The notes: generated from the letters alone by a model not told the origin. Counted from the stretch's first letter, positions 51,501-59,823 are shown. The stretch: 64,000 bases of DNA from Paenibacillus daejeonensis DSM 15491 (GCF_000378385.1 NZ_KB899660.1:186001-250000), one strand, 5' to 3'. Program-made: numbers and translations.

Positions 51501-52710
51501 TTTTGATGGCAATATCATTGATCCAGACAGAATACGTCATCGATGAGAAATTCAGCTCGGCCGCAACGTCCACATAGTTGTTCCCGTTAAATGCGCTCCC
51601 CGGAGGTGGAGATGTCACCAGACCCAGATTCCGCAGCTGCAGCAGCGAGGTCGTGGCGGGGGCGGCGGCAACCGGATGACGCAGCTCCAAGTCGAAGGGC
51701 CGACCGAAGGTCTGAACCTTGAAGTCCAGTCGCAGATTCCCCGTTACATTCCCCAGGTGCTTCTCCACACGAGGTCCACCATTCCCGGTTGCGGCAGCAT
51801 CCCGAGCAAACGCAAGGGCTTGTCCGTCCCCGTCAGGCACGACGGTAACCGTTGATGTTGTGCTGCGCACAACATTTGTCCAGCCAGCCGGGCCGACTGC
51901 CGGGATTTCACCTGGCTGATCTTCTTCGAAGTTGTACGAGAATAGCGAGTAAGGCCACGGCACGAATTGATGGTCGGTACGGATTCGTACATTGTCAAGC
52001 TGCAACTGCTGCCCAGGCTCCAGAATGCCAGAGAGTCGCAGCTCGATGGTCCCCTCTCTATCGAAGTCAGAATGCAGCGGCTCGTCCGTGAAGATCGCCA
52101 ATCCGTCGATAGACACCGAATAGGTAAGTGCCGCCAGATTGATCTCTGCCGACACATCTGCAAACTGACTGCCGCTAAACGCGCTGCCAGCAGGAGCACC
52201 GGACACCAGACCCGCTCCGTTCAAGCGCAGCAGACGGGTTTCGGCCGGGGCAGACTGAACCGGATGGCGCAGAAACAACTCGAAGCGGTGACCGAATGTT
52301 TTCACCCGGAAATCCAACCGCAAATTCCCGGTCACCTCGCTCAGGTGCTTCTCCACCCGGGGGCCTCCAAAGCCGGCGGCAGTGGGCACCCGTTCAAATT
52401 CCAGCACTTGATTACTGCCGTCAGCTACCACCTGAAGGGTCGATTCGGCGCTGTGGACAGCCTTCGTCCACCCGGCTCCGCCTACATGGGGAAGCCCTCC
52501 AACCGCTTCGTTTTCAAAATCATGGGAGAATAAGCTATACGGCCAGTCACTCTCCTCTCCCGATACCGTCGGAGGCGCTGCATGAATCACAGGTAGCATC
52601 AGCAGCAAGGCTAATAAGGTGGCAATCCAGACTCGCTTCCGGCTTGCCCTCCTGACCGCAGTGCTGTGCAACCGCTTGGAGCCCTGGTCCACGTCCGATG
52701 AATGCTTCAT
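48598..52710 (-). CDS. secreted heparinase II/III-like polysaccharide lyase with tandem domains
   Basis: The 1370-residue precursor has a long basic signal region (L-A-L-L-L-M-L-P-V-I-H-A-A). Two tandem domains of about 185 residues follow, each starting W-P-Y-S-L-F-S. A lyase region follows (about 440-960), with N-W-N-I-V-T-H-G-G and the heparinase II/III hallmark N-H-G-D-L-D-L-G-T-F. Next come a discoidin (F5/8 C) domain (about 1150-1290) and a C-terminal Ig-like module. It would act outside the cell on an acidic polysaccharide, such as a glycosaminoglycan or uronate polymer; the exact substrate is unknown. I start at the ATG at 52708-52710 because GGAAGGAG lies upstream. A cre-like site at 52749 is consistent with catabolite control. 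Confidence 0.88.
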   Translation of the reverse strand: MKHSSDVDQGSKRLHSTAVRRASRKRVWIATLLALLLMLPVIHAAPPTVSGEESDWPYSLFSHDFENEAVGGLPHVGGAGWTKAVHSAESTLQVVADGSNQVLEFERVPTAAGFGGPRVEKHLSEVTGNLRLDFRVKTFGHRFELFLRHPVQSAPAETRLLRLNGAGLVSGAPAGSAFSGSQFADVSAEINLAALTYSVSIDGLAIFTDEPLHSDFDREGTIELRLSGILEPGQQLQLDNVRIRTDHQFVPWPYSLFSYNFEEDQPGEIPAVGPAGWTNVVRSTTSTVTVVPDGDGQALAFARDAAATGNGGPRVEKHLGNVTGNLRLDFKVQTFGRPFDLELRHPVAAAPATTSLLQLRNLGLVTSPPPGSAFNGNNYVDVAAELNFSSMTYSVWINDIAIKTNAAINPALDKNKLLEIRYSTVLAPGQTVRLDDVSIRTDVDPDADLPWNPDENSVIANLLDEHPRLMATDDDFDAMRLRVQNDPQSQQWYTSMVTSANRMLTLPVSQYGFPDGRTLLQISRQVLDRAYMLSLVYQMSGDDRYAERLWDELEAAAAFPDWNPVSFLSTAEMTHAFAIGYDWLYHYWSEEQRDVLSDAIVNLGLRPGLYGYNQGEWWVTTTNNWNIVTHGGLGMGALAVGDLMPGLADNLITRGLTHLPAAIAEFAPDGGYPEGVGYWAYAIRYLVPYMAALNTATGSDYGLSELPGLAETPLFPLYMGGPSNQAFHFSDVGSGVQQNPDLFWMAAQYDLPEAGWWALQSNSASPRHLLWYDPDHIENPRDTQLPLDAKFRGPEAVSMRSAWDDANASFVGFKGGTNGANHGDLDLGTFVFDALGQRWAEELGTESYSAPGIFSDGPTGQRWTYYRKRAEGQNTLVVNPGLGPDQNATAAGEVVSFESGEREAFAIADLDEAFADRGVSSWQRGVRLFDHRRQLLIQDELTTIDPADVWWFMHTRANIEVAPDGKSAILTLNDEQVLARIASPGPAEFVAMEAEPLWSSPVTSWNSSNVGMRKLSVFLEGAVDPQLAIVLTPIRSGAAIPALPALTPLSGWTLNETPVAQLGGVQLDGVALDDFDPNVYTYDVRGYDVADPVPLVTALTTEPGVTAVVDQASALPGVAVVTVTGPGNAVASYEIYFRTGSQTPSVVTASIEGTFPPSHTIDNDLGTFFSADGIGQWVQYDLGETRSVDGVSLAWYLGNTRAFSFEVQGSQDGDVWTSLTTGTSSGTTVELEDYTFTETDARYIRIVGQGNTTNNWMSITEARIIVDGEAWPEFADTEPQLTQLTAPETLAVNVGNSAPIALAGVRSDGSAADLDDLTIRYIVADSSVVQIDAAGVATGLTAGETNVGIYTVTAERKLIFTSLQIIVTEP

Positions 52711-52748
52711 ACCTTCTCTCCTTCCAATGTTAAGTATTCTGCCCGAAA

Positions 52749-52762
52749 TGTAAGCACTTACA
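52749..52762 (-). promoter_or_regulatory. cre-like palindrome before the lyase gene
   Basis: TGTAAGCACTTACA carries 6-bp inverted arms (TGTAAG/CTTACA). It matches the CcpA core except that the central CG reads as TG/CA. It lies about 39 bases before the lyase start and overlaps its likely promoter. Confidence 0.5.
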
Positions 52763-52856
52763 CAATTAAGTATTGCTGATGACTGGCATCTGCGTAAATG
52801 TACAATTGGTTGGAGAGCATGGACTTTTGTTTGAAAACGAGCTTCGGACGCACCCA

Positions 52857-53684
52857 TCAACTATGCCGATAGTCGCTAGGTGTCATTTGGGCATAACGTG
52901 TAAATACGCGCGTGAAATAAAGCGCATCCTCATATCCTACTGCATGTCCCACCTCAGCGACTGTCTTGTGCGTCTCTTTCAAGAGTTTCATCGCCTTCTC
53001 CATCCGCACCTTGGTCATATACTGGATAGGAGAACAGCCCATGAACCGCTTGAACACCACCGAGTAGTAGCTTCCAGACATCGCCGCCCGCGCGGCCAAC
53101 CTGTCACGGTCGAGGTCTTCATTATAATGGGACTTTATATAAGCTGCGCTTTCGCGAACGGCCCGCTCATTGGGCGTCTCTTCGCGGTGTGCTCCAAGAT
53201 GAACCATCACCTGATGTATAATGGAGAAAAAAGCCACCTGCGCTTTATCTGCATACCCCTGCTGTTTGGTCTGCCAGACAGTGTACAACTCCTCCATCGT
53301 CTCGCGCATACCAGCCCGCTCCGGCACATGAACGACCAGTGGGAGTGGCAGCTCCTGAATTTCTGGCTTGTAACTGAACGGCTGTCCGTTGTCCCAGCCC
53401 ACACGGGCAAATTCATATTGAATGGTGTAATAGCATAATGGAGATGAGGGTGTCGTGCGCAAAGACAGCCTCCGGCCGAATGGAATCTGAAAAATATCCC
53501 CCGAGCTTAGTGAATGGCAATCGTGGTCGATGTGCAGCTCTCCTTGTCCAGCGTAGACGTACAGAAAACTGACCATTCGCGTACAGCTCGTCTCAACTCT
53601 CATAGCTCCGGGCTGCCAGAAGGAGTGATCACGATGATAGACTTGGATGATGCGAGGATGAAACGTGGATAAGAACGCCTGCAT
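52857..53684 (-). CDS. AraC-family transcriptional regulator of the lyase locus
   Basis: The 275-residue regulator has an N-terminal cupin-like sensor domain (G-E-L-H-I-D-H-D, S-S-G-D-I-F-Q-I-P-F-G). A C-terminal two-helix-turn-helix AraC domain follows, with M-S-G-S-Y-Y-S-V-V-F-K-R-F and the typical final T-P-S-D-Y-R. I start at the ATG at 53682-53684, with GGAGG 9 bases upstream. It lies immediately upstream of the lyase gene on the same strand. It probably activates the lyase and importer genes in response to a sugar. Confidence 0.9.
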   Translation of the reverse strand: MQAFLSTFHPRIIQVYHRDHSFWQPGAMRVETSCTRMVSFLYVYAGQGELHIDHDCHSLSSGDIFQIPFGRRLSLRTTPSSPLCYYTIQYEFARVGWDNGQPFSYKPEIQELPLPLVVHVPERAGMRETMEELYTVWQTKQQGYADKAQVAFFSIIHQVMVHLGAHREETPNERAVRESAAYIKSHYNEDLDRDRLAARAAMSGSYYSVVFKRFMGCSPIQYMTKVRMEKAMKLLKETHKTVAEVGHAVGYEDALYFTRVFTRYAQMTPSDYRHS

Positions 53685-53796
53685 CTCTTTTGACCTCCAA
53701 TTGAATGCACTGCTTGCTTCTCCCAATAATATTAAATTATATCATTTTAGTGCAGATACCGGATAAGGGGGCATCTTACCTTATAAACACAACGTA

Positions 53797-53833
53797 GGGC
53801 ACCTTAAGCTCGTAACCTACGAACAAGGTGCCC
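53797..53833. other. 9-bp inverted repeat upstream of the AraC gene
   Basis: GGGCACCTT (53797-53805) and AAGGTGCCC (53825-53833) form arms around a 19-base loop, in the gap between the AraC gene and the DUF7660 gene. There is no T-run on either side. Role unknown. Confidence 0.45.
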
Positions 53834-53951
53834 CACAAATTATTCACGCCGGAACCGGACGTGAGCCCCCGCGCTAGACTTGCCTGATCTTTAAGCTCGG
53901 TTAAATGCTATAAGACTCATCAGTACAGCTTGTATCGCCTCCGGATACCGA

Positions 53952-54203
53952 TTATTCATAAATTTTGCCCATGTACAGAATGTCTGCACATCGTTTCCAT
54001 GGATTGGATGGCTTAACGTAAGCAACCAAACTCTCTATAGACTCTTCTCCCCAACTAGCAGCTGCATCCGCAAAGGATGCGATCGTCCCATTAGCCCATT
54101 CGTTGGGATGGTCTACATAGTCTCTTCCTAATGCCTCAACAAACTTCAGAAAAGACTTTTCGTCATTCACTTCTTGTAACAGTTGAAAGAGCATAACCTT
54201 CAT
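53952..54203 (-). CDS. DUF7660 family protein
   Basis: This small acidic soluble protein of about 83 residues matches DUF7660. It has the E-V-N-D-E-K-S-F-L-K-F-V-E-A-L start, W-A-N-G-T-I-A-S-F-A-D-A-A and the final N-P-W-K-R-C-A-D-I-L-Y-M-G-K-I-Y. The family has no known activity and often lies beside immunity-like genes. The start is uncertain: an ATG at 54203 is used here, but a TTG at 54236 would overlap the upstream gene, with AGGAAGGA too close. It is co-directional with the anchored protein gene upstream. Confidence 0.75.
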   Translation of the reverse strand: MKVMLFQLLQEVNDEKSFLKFVEALGRDYVDHPNEWANGTIASFADAAASWGEESIESLVAYVKPSNPWKRCADILYMGKIYE

Positions 54204-54225
54204 GATGTTCAACCACTTTCTGGAC

Positions 54226-54759
54226 TTAGTCTCCAATATTCCTTCCTGACTTACTAAAGATTTCGACAGAGTGTAGCTTGCCAGTATCCTGCGCCAGATT
54301 AATATCTAAAAACAACTGTTCGACGTTATTAAGGTCTATCCCTCGGAAATCACGAATTTGGAAGCTCTCATACATGCCAAGATTGGGCATCAGTGCAACA
54401 TAAGGCTTATACACCTGACCCTGGTTATCCCGGATTCGCACATCAAAAATCTCTTCATACGTTTCGTAATCTCTGTAATCCCAGTCCCGGTACCATAGCC
54501 CAAAGCGTAAGCTATTGATGCCTTCCACCCAGTAATAATCCGTGATGCCCACTTTCATTTCCGAGATCCATTTTGATGGATTCTTAAGAACAATGGTCTC
54601 CCCTTGCTCGTCTGATTCATCAGGTTCAACCAAATTTAGAACGACAGGCCGGTAGCCATATTTGTATTGCCACATCTCCCAATTGTTGTAGGCGAATATC
54701 GAGGCGAGTATAACCAGAGAAATGAATGCAATAAGAAGAGGTTTTATGAGCTTTTGCAT
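54226..54759 (-). CDS. membrane-anchored hypothetical protein
   Basis: The 177-residue protein has one N-terminal helix (about 5-25: L-I-K-P-L-L-I-A-F-I-S-L-V-I-L-A). A soluble, Tyr/Trp-rich outer domain with many Asp and Asn residues follows (W-Y-R-D-W-D-Y-R-D-Y-E-T-Y). I do not recognise a family. AGAGGGG lies before the ATG. It lies directly before the DUF7660 gene on the same strand, so the two are likely one operon. It may be an exported immunity or surface protein, but nothing proves this. Confidence 0.6.
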   Translation of the reverse strand: MQKLIKPLLIAFISLVILASIFAYNNWEMWQYKYGYRPVVLNLVEPDESDEQGETIVLKNPSKWISEMKVGITDYYWVEGINSLRFGLWYRDWDYRDYETYEEIFDVRIRDNQGQVYKPYVALMPNLGMYESFQIRDFRGIDLNNVEQLFLDINLAQDTGKLHSVEIFSKSGRNIGD

Positions 54760-55042
54760 ACGTTAACCCCTCTGCACTTTTCTGGAGACGCTGTATTACA
54801 CAGCGATTTTCTCATAGAACATAATTACATATCCCAACTGACAAAGGAAAAGACTCAAGTAGATCGTAATGATACTAAAGTTTATTTTGAAGCTGGTCGA
54901 CTCATGCTGGGTTAATCATAGGAAGAGAACAATACCCATGAGGCTAAACCTGGATTGAGAGAATCGTTTCATGTTTATTCCCTTCTGGACTGAGCCAGGG
55001 AGAAGCAACGTGCTCTCCCCTCCCCTGGATCATCTTCCTCTA

Positions 55043-55450
55043 TTAGGTAGACGGCGTCACTTCCAGATCGATAACAAAGCGAATTGGCGGATAAGATTCC
55101 ATCTGTTCTGGCTTGATCGTCATGCGGACGTGTTGGCCAACTTCCAGCTGATCATAATGGTCACCCTCTACCGTATACCACGAGATATCCGCATTCTCTT
55201 CCTGCGCTTTAGAGATCCATTCCTCAACCGACTGATCTTCCCAAGCCACAGGTTCTTCCGATGGATACACCAAGAGCCGTTGCCCAATGTCATTGGTTTC
55301 TTTGCTGACAATCATGCCCGCTTTATATGGATGGTCCTCGCCGCCCTGAACGGGCTCCTCTTCCGGCTCTGGAGCACTTGCTGTCCCGCAGGCGGCGAGT
55401 ATAAGGACTAGCAATATACTAGCCACCCATAAAACGTGTTTTTTGCGCAT
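55043..55450 (-). CDS. DUF3221 lipoprotein
   Basis: The 135-residue precursor has a lipobox (L-I-L-A-A-C-G) and the DUF3221 pattern in the mature part: G-M-I-V-S-K-E-T-N, W-Y-T-V-E-G-D-H-Y-D and E-V-G-Q-H-V-R-M. It is predicted to be anchored on the outer membrane face. I start at the ATG at 55448-55450, with GGGGAGG 8 bases upstream. A sigma-ECF-type promoter lies 28 bases before the start. The stretch 54760-55042 downstream holds only hairpins and no gene. Confidence 0.8.
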   Translation of the reverse strand: MRKKHVLWVASILLVLILAACGTASAPEPEEEPVQGGEDHPYKAGMIVSKETNDIGQRLLVYPSEEPVAWEDQSVEEWISKAQEENADISWYTVEGDHYDQLEVGQHVRMTIKPEQMESYPPIRFVIDLEVTPST

Positions 55451-55477
55451 GAAACGCACCTCCCCTATTTTAACCTA

Positions 55478-55506
55478 TAGACGCGTCGAGAAGGGAGAAA
55501 GTTTCC
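55478..55506 (-). promoter_or_regulatory. ECF-sigma-type promoter of the DUF3221 gene
   Basis: On the minus strand GGAAAC (55501-55506), 17 bases, then CGTCTA (55478-55483). It shares GAAACTTTC and a CGT -10 with the promoter at 18277, although its spacer is one base longer. It lies about 28 bases before the lipoprotein start. Confidence 0.6.
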
Positions 55507-55512
55507 ATTATT

Positions 55513-55965
55513 TTACCACGTGATATACCCCATTTTTCTGAGGTAGTGTGCCGTGAATGGATTAAGGTTATCAATTGGATTCTTCAGCGAAAAAAACTTC
55601 AGTTCATGACTCTCATCATCATTCACCTCTGGTTCCCCCTCTACCTCCTGCGCTTCATAGACAGCCATTACATTGTAGATCTCATCGCCATGCGGGTATT
55701 TGAAGTACATATCTTTACCGGACAGGACAGTAACAAACGTAAAGGACGCAGCCCGCAGCCCCGTCTCTTCAAAAAGCTCCCTCGCCGCGGCTTCTTCCAA
55801 TGATTCACCTAATTCCAGCGCGCCTCCAATTGTGCCCCAGTCGTTGGTATCTGTCCTCCGCTGCAGCAGCAGCTCCCGTTGCTCATTAAAAATGAGTACG
55901 CAAGAACCAGCCATAATGAGAGGTCTTGTTCCAACCAATTCGCGTAATTCAGAAATATAGCCCAT
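55513..55965 (-). CDS. Nudix hydrolase
   Basis: The 150-residue protein has a complete Nudix box, beginning G-G-A-L-E-L-G-E-S and ending R-E-L-F-E-E-T-G-L, which binds the metal and pyrophosphate. It hydrolyses a nucleoside-diphosphate-linked compound; the substrate is unknown. GGAGG lies before the ATG. It is co-directional with the amidase upstream (22-base gap), so the two may be co-transcribed. Confidence 0.92.
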   Translation of the reverse strand: MGYISELRELVGTRPLIMAGSCVLIFNEQRELLLQRRTDTNDWGTIGGALELGESLEEAAARELFEETGLRAASFTFVTVLSGKDMYFKYPHGDEIYNVMAVYEAQEVEGEPEVNDDESHELKFFSLKNPIDNLNPFTAHYLRKMGYITW

Positions 55966-55987
55966 TCATTTCCTCCTGAATATGATA

Positions 55988-57472
55988 TTAGACCGGATCA
56001 GACGGTGCAAAACGGTAGTTGCTCGCTTGTTCGTAAGCATACGCTATTCGGAACAGCACAGGCTCACTAAAGGCCGTTCCAACGAAAGTGATGCCTTGCG
56101 GACCTTTGTTCGTATAGCCATCCTCGGCAATTATGCCCGTCTCTGTGTAACCGGCTGGTACAGTAATCACAGGATAACCTGCACGCGCAGACAAATCGAG
56201 ACCCTCTTCATTGCCTAGAAACAGTAACGCGTCCAGCTGATAGTGGTGCATCGCGTGGTCGATGCCTTGTTTACGAGATAACTCGCGATTCTTTAACAAA
56301 TTGTCCGAGTAGGATGGTTCAGATAACGTACCACTTGTCTTATTTGACCAGATGAGGATGTCTTGTCCATATTTAAGTGCTACATCGGCATTCGCTTCGT
56401 TATATGCAATAAGTTCATCTATTGTCCGAACAAAGGCACCACGACCTGATTTTGCTAGATAATCGTTTAGTCCCTTTTTAAACTCGAATTGCATTACACC
56501 CCAGTCCCACTTCTCACTCTCGCAAGGCAGCGATACCGGATCGACAATAATAGCCCCCTGGTCCTTACACAAACGGATCGCCCTCTCGATAATGTCCAAC
56601 CGAGCTTCTTCGAGCCCTTGATAATAAAATCTCGGGATGCCTATTCTCGCCCCTTGTAATCCTTTGGGTTCCAAGAAAGCCGTATAATCCTTATGTGCCT
56701 GTCGTCCCTCCTCTTGCATGGCGGGATCTTCTGGATCCGCTTCAGTCATAGCGCTGAGCAATATCGCTGCATCCCTGACCGTACGTGTCATTGGACCGGC
56801 TGAATCTTGACTTTGTGAAATTGGAATGATGCCTTTTCGACTCACGAGGCCGACCGTTGGCTTCAAGCCGACAATGTTGTTTTGCGAAGACGGGCCAATA
56901 ATGGATCCCGATGTTTCTGTACCAATAGCAGCTACGCATAGATTTGCGGCAACAGCTACTGCTGAGCCCGAGCTCGACCCTCCCACAAAAAGTTCACCGG
57001 GGCCGTACGGATTAAGCGTTAACCCTCCCCTTGAACTGTACCCTGCCCACATCGTACTCGACATGAAATTCGCCCATTCCGTCATGTTTGCTTTGCCAAG
57101 CAATATTGCACCCGCAGCCCGTAACTGCGATGCAACCAATGAATCCTTGGGAGCAAAATGTTCCGCAAGCGCAACCGAACCAGCACTCGTATGCATGCGA
57201 TCCCCTGTATCAATGTTGTCTTTGAGTAAGATTGGAATGCCATGAAGTGGCCCGCGAGTTCCATAGTCCTGCCGCTCTGCATCCAGTGCCTCAGCAATCG
57301 GAATTGCATCTGGATTGACTTCCAGCACGGCATTTAATGTTGGGTTTATGCGTTCAATCCTCTCCAGATACCAACGCACACAAGCTACCGATGTTACCAT
57401 TCCAGATTCAAGGGCTGATTGTAAAGATTCAATATCTGCCTCTATTAAGATGTCGTCTATTGTTTTATCCAT
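55988..57472 (-). CDS. amidase-signature family hydrolase
   Basis: The 494-residue enzyme has the amidase-signature core. A Lys (L-L-K-D-N) and a Gly/Ser-rich stretch, G-G-S-S-S-G-S-A-V-A-V-A, carry the Ser-cisSer-Lys triad. Such enzymes hydrolyse amides (amino acid amides, peptides or nitrogen compounds); the substrate is unknown and this one lacks the partners of GatA. I start at the ATG at 57472, with AAAGGAG upstream; the longer frame from a GTG lacks a site. It is the second gene after the S8 peptidase on the same strand. Confidence 0.88.
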   Translation of the reverse strand: MDKTIDDILIEADIESLQSALESGMVTSVACVRWYLERIERINPTLNAVLEVNPDAIPIAEALDAERQDYGTRGPLHGIPILLKDNIDTGDRMHTSAGSVALAEHFAPKDSLVASQLRAAGAILLGKANMTEWANFMSSTMWAGYSSRGGLTLNPYGPGELFVGGSSSGSAVAVAANLCVAAIGTETSGSIIGPSSQNNIVGLKPTVGLVSRKGIIPISQSQDSAGPMTRTVRDAAILLSAMTEADPEDPAMQEEGRQAHKDYTAFLEPKGLQGARIGIPRFYYQGLEEARLDIIERAIRLCKDQGAIIVDPVSLPCESEKWDWGVMQFEFKKGLNDYLAKSGRGAFVRTIDELIAYNEANADVALKYGQDILIWSNKTSGTLSEPSYSDNLLKNRELSRKQGIDHAMHHYQLDALLFLGNEEGLDLSARAGYPVITVPAGYTETGIIAEDGYTNKGPQGITFVGTAFSEPVLFRIAYAYEQASNYRFAPSDPV

Positions 57473-57502
57473 GGGGGAGGACTCTCCTTTTGCATTTTGC
57501 AC

Positions 57503-58978
57503 TCAGTACGAAGAAATATACTGCTGCCATTGTAAAGCTACAGAAATCCGCGATTCGGTGCTCAATTCTGAATAAAAGCATTGACCATCACGAAACTTTG
57601 GCTCTGGTTCATATTGGATACCAGTTAGAAGTTGAAGCCCCTCACACCTGGCCCCAAACGTAGAGACTCGCTGCTGTAGAGCATCATCTAGTAATCCTGA
57701 TATAAGTGGTTTGATAAAGCATGGATCTCCAATAGATGATGCTAATTTAATGGCAGAGTATCGGATGTTGATGTCTGGATCATTTAATAAAGTCATCACA
57801 TGATTTAAGAATTTCAGTCTCATGTCTTCTCTATTTTGAAGGACGAATAAGGCTGCCATTTTGACATATCGATTAGAATCAGTGAGCATACCTTCGATTA
57901 GATCATATGTAATTGCTGACGAAGGATTGAATTGGCTGATTGTAGCAGTTTGGACTTTAGCCCATACATCTGCATCATGGTTATTTCCATTATACTGTTT
58001 GTTAAAATGCTTCGCGGGATAGGATGCTGCTTCTTGTACCTGGACTAATCCGGCTACTCCGCTGTACCATCCCTCTTTATATGCCGCCGTCATCCTCATT
58101 GCTGATTCCATCTGATTGGCTGTCCACTGGGGATTGGCTTGCCAAATACATGCTGCACAACCCAAGATAATGGGAGCGGCGTAAGAAGTCCCTTCCGTTC
58201 GGGCGTACCCATCAGGCAGGTTATCCAAGGACGCAGTATAGTGATCTTCATACCCTTCCCTCGTCTGAAAAGGGTAAGGAAGAACTACATTTTCGGCCGG
58301 TGCAAGGATTTCCGGTATTTGTTTTCCTTCAAACGTCATGCCACGACATCCGTGGTATTCAATCACCACTTCTTGATCTTGAGGAACAATTACCCCGCCA
58401 ACAGACAAAACCGACGGCGACGATGCCGGGCCGCTGCAGGTGAGCTCTTTTGTATTCCCTGATGCCACAACAACGAATAGTCCCTCATTAGCTAATTTTT
58501 CGCAACAGACTCGAATGGGATCGGCTTGCCAAGGAAGAAGCCCAGTATCCCTAGTTGCAGCAAGCGTCAAAACAATTCCACGAATACTATATTTCCGAAA
58601 GTTGTTAAGTAGCCAATGTATGGCTAAGACAAACTTCTTCTCTGTCTCTTCTACAGTTTGAAAAGCCCCTGTCTCTACCAAATATAGATCAGCCTCTGGT
58701 GCAGCACCGGAATAGTATCCATTAGCGAGCGATCCAGACCCCGCCGCTGCAGCGGCTGTCGATAGTCCATGGCTATTTCTCCAGGAATGTGCACTTCTTT
58801 GGAACAAATTTGGCTTTGGATCAGTTTCTGAAGTCTTTATAAGATAAACGTTGCGGTTATCATTTGTCGTAATATCCGGATGAGGCGGGAAATATCCGTC
58901 TACAACCGCTATAGCGATGTTTGTTCCCGTAAGGTGTGATGGAACCTGTAGAAAATCTCTTATGGATGGCCATTTCAC
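57503..58978 (-). CDS. cytoplasmic subtilisin-family (S8) protease fused to HEAT-like repeats
   Basis: The 491-residue protein has the S8 catalytic triad, Asp27 (V-V-D-G), His70 (N-S-H-G-L-S-T) and Ser265 (E-G-T-S-Y-A-A-P), with oxyanion Asn175 (A-S-G-N). There is no signal peptide, so it should act in the cytoplasm. The C-terminal part (about 340-460) has HEAT-like helical repeats (Y-V-K-M-A-A-L-F-V-L and I-R-Y-S-A-I-K-L-A-S-S-I-G). These would recruit a partner or substrate. The GTG start has GGAG 7 bases upstream. It lies between the TIMP-like exported protein and the amidase on one strand. Confidence 0.85.
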   Translation of the reverse strand: MKWPSIRDFLQVPSHLTGTNIAIAVVDGYFPPHPDITTNDNRNVYLIKTSETDPKPNLFQRSAHSWRNSHGLSTAAAAAGSGSLANGYYSGAAPEADLYLVETGAFQTVEETEKKFVLAIHWLLNNFRKYSIRGIVLTLAATRDTGLLPWQADPIRVCCEKLANEGLFVVVASGNTKELTCSGPASSPSVLSVGGVIVPQDQEVVIEYHGCRGMTFEGKQIPEILAPAENVVLPYPFQTREGYEDHYTASLDNLPDGYARTEGTSYAAPIILGCAACIWQANPQWTANQMESAMRMTAAYKEGWYSGVAGLVQVQEAASYPAKHFNKQYNGNNHDADVWAKVQTATISQFNPSSAITYDLIEGMLTDSNRYVKMAALFVLQNREDMRLKFLNHVMTLLNDPDINIRYSAIKLASSIGDPCFIKPLISGLLDDALQQRVSTFGARCEGLQLLTGIQYEPEPKFRDGQCFYSELSTESRISVALQWQQYISSY

Positions 58979-59004
58979 TGATTTACTCCTTTCCGTCTCA
59001 ATAG

Positions 59005-59040
59005 AACAGGAAGCAGCGCCGCGGCAGCATGCTCCCTGTT
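59005..59040 (-). terminator. hairpin between the TIMP-like and S8 protease genes
   Basis: AACAGGGAGCA pairs with TGCTTCCTGTT (one G-T pair) around a GC-rich loop, without a long T-run. It lies in the 69-base gap and may terminate or attenuate transcription between the two genes. Confidence 0.55.
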
Positions 59041-59047
59041 GTATAAC

Positions 59048-59644
59048 TTATCCTCTGCGACGTTTTGTTAAAAAGATACCAAGCAAGAAGATCATGGTTA
59101 TAGAAATTATCGCAACTATAACGATTGAGGCGTAGCCTTTTTCTGAATCATTATCTGTAAATGGAAGAGTTAGTGGCAGCTTATTAGAAGCTGTAGGTGG
59201 GGTTGGATCATACCCCGTCCCCAATGCTATAAGTTCCTCTTGTGCAAATTCAAGCCTTTTATTGCCCTCACACAATCCTGTTATCAATCGATCGGGCTCA
59301 CCCTCTGCAAAGACGAGATATTCTTTTTTTGCGTCAAACGTATAGCCACAACTATCTGAACTTACAGCTGAGTATACATTAGTATGCTTACTAAGATCTC
59401 CTTTCCAAACTTCTTGAACTTCGAATTTAAAGATGATTGGATCGGCGGAAGACGTCAGTACCCCTTCAATCTCTTGTCTCATCCCCACTACCTTGCCTGT
59501 AAAGATGGCGGTTTTCCTTTCCAGCTGTGCTTCCATGCCTGGGATTTCAGCACATGAGCATGCGTAAGCAACTGGAGACTTAAGCCCAAATATACCTAAT
59601 AAGATGAAAAAGCTCAGTAGGGCGATTGCTATTCTCTTCCACAT
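59048..59644 (-). CDS. TIMP/NTR-like exported membrane-anchored protein
   Basis: The 198-residue precursor has a signal peptide whose cleaved product begins at or near C-S-C-A-E. An N-terminal C-x-C is the hallmark of the TIMP/NTR-like fold. The segment K-T-A-I-F-T-G-K-V and F-E-V-Q-E-V-W-K-G-D also match, as does S-C-G-Y-T-F. A C-terminal membrane helix (about 170-192) anchors it outside, and an ESKxy/LPxTG-like sorting motif is absent. TIMPs in animals inhibit metalloproteases; the bacterial relatives' targets are unknown. It lies upstream of the S8 protease gene on the same strand. Confidence 0.75.
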   Translation of the reverse strand: MWKRIAIALLSFFILLGIFGLKSPVAYACSCAEIPGMEAQLERKTAIFTGKVVGMRQEIEGVLTSSADPIIFKFEVQEVWKGDLSKHTNVYSAVSSDSCGYTFDAKKEYLVFAEGEPDRLITGLCEGNKRLEFAQEELIALGTGYDPTPPTASNKLPLTLPFTDNDSEKGYASIVIVAIISITMIFLLGIFLTKRRRG

Positions 59645-59734
59645 TTCATCACCTCATTGGAAAGATTGGATGAATTATACACTTCATTAGACGATAACCA
59701 CAGTTTAGTTGTTGCAAAAATACTCGATCCTACA

Positions 59735-59767
59735 AATAAAAAGAGCAGCCGTTTTGTAACGACTGCT
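59735..59767 (-). terminator. intrinsic terminator of the zinc-ribbon gene
   Basis: On the minus strand AGCAGTCGTT pairs with AACGGCTGCT (one G-U pair), followed by CTTTTTATTT. It lies about 55 bases after the stop of the gene at 59824. Confidence 0.8.
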
Positions 59768-59823
59768 GCGATGACTTACTGTACTTTTTTCTTCATAAGC
59801 AAAGATAAACGAACAGGATAAAA

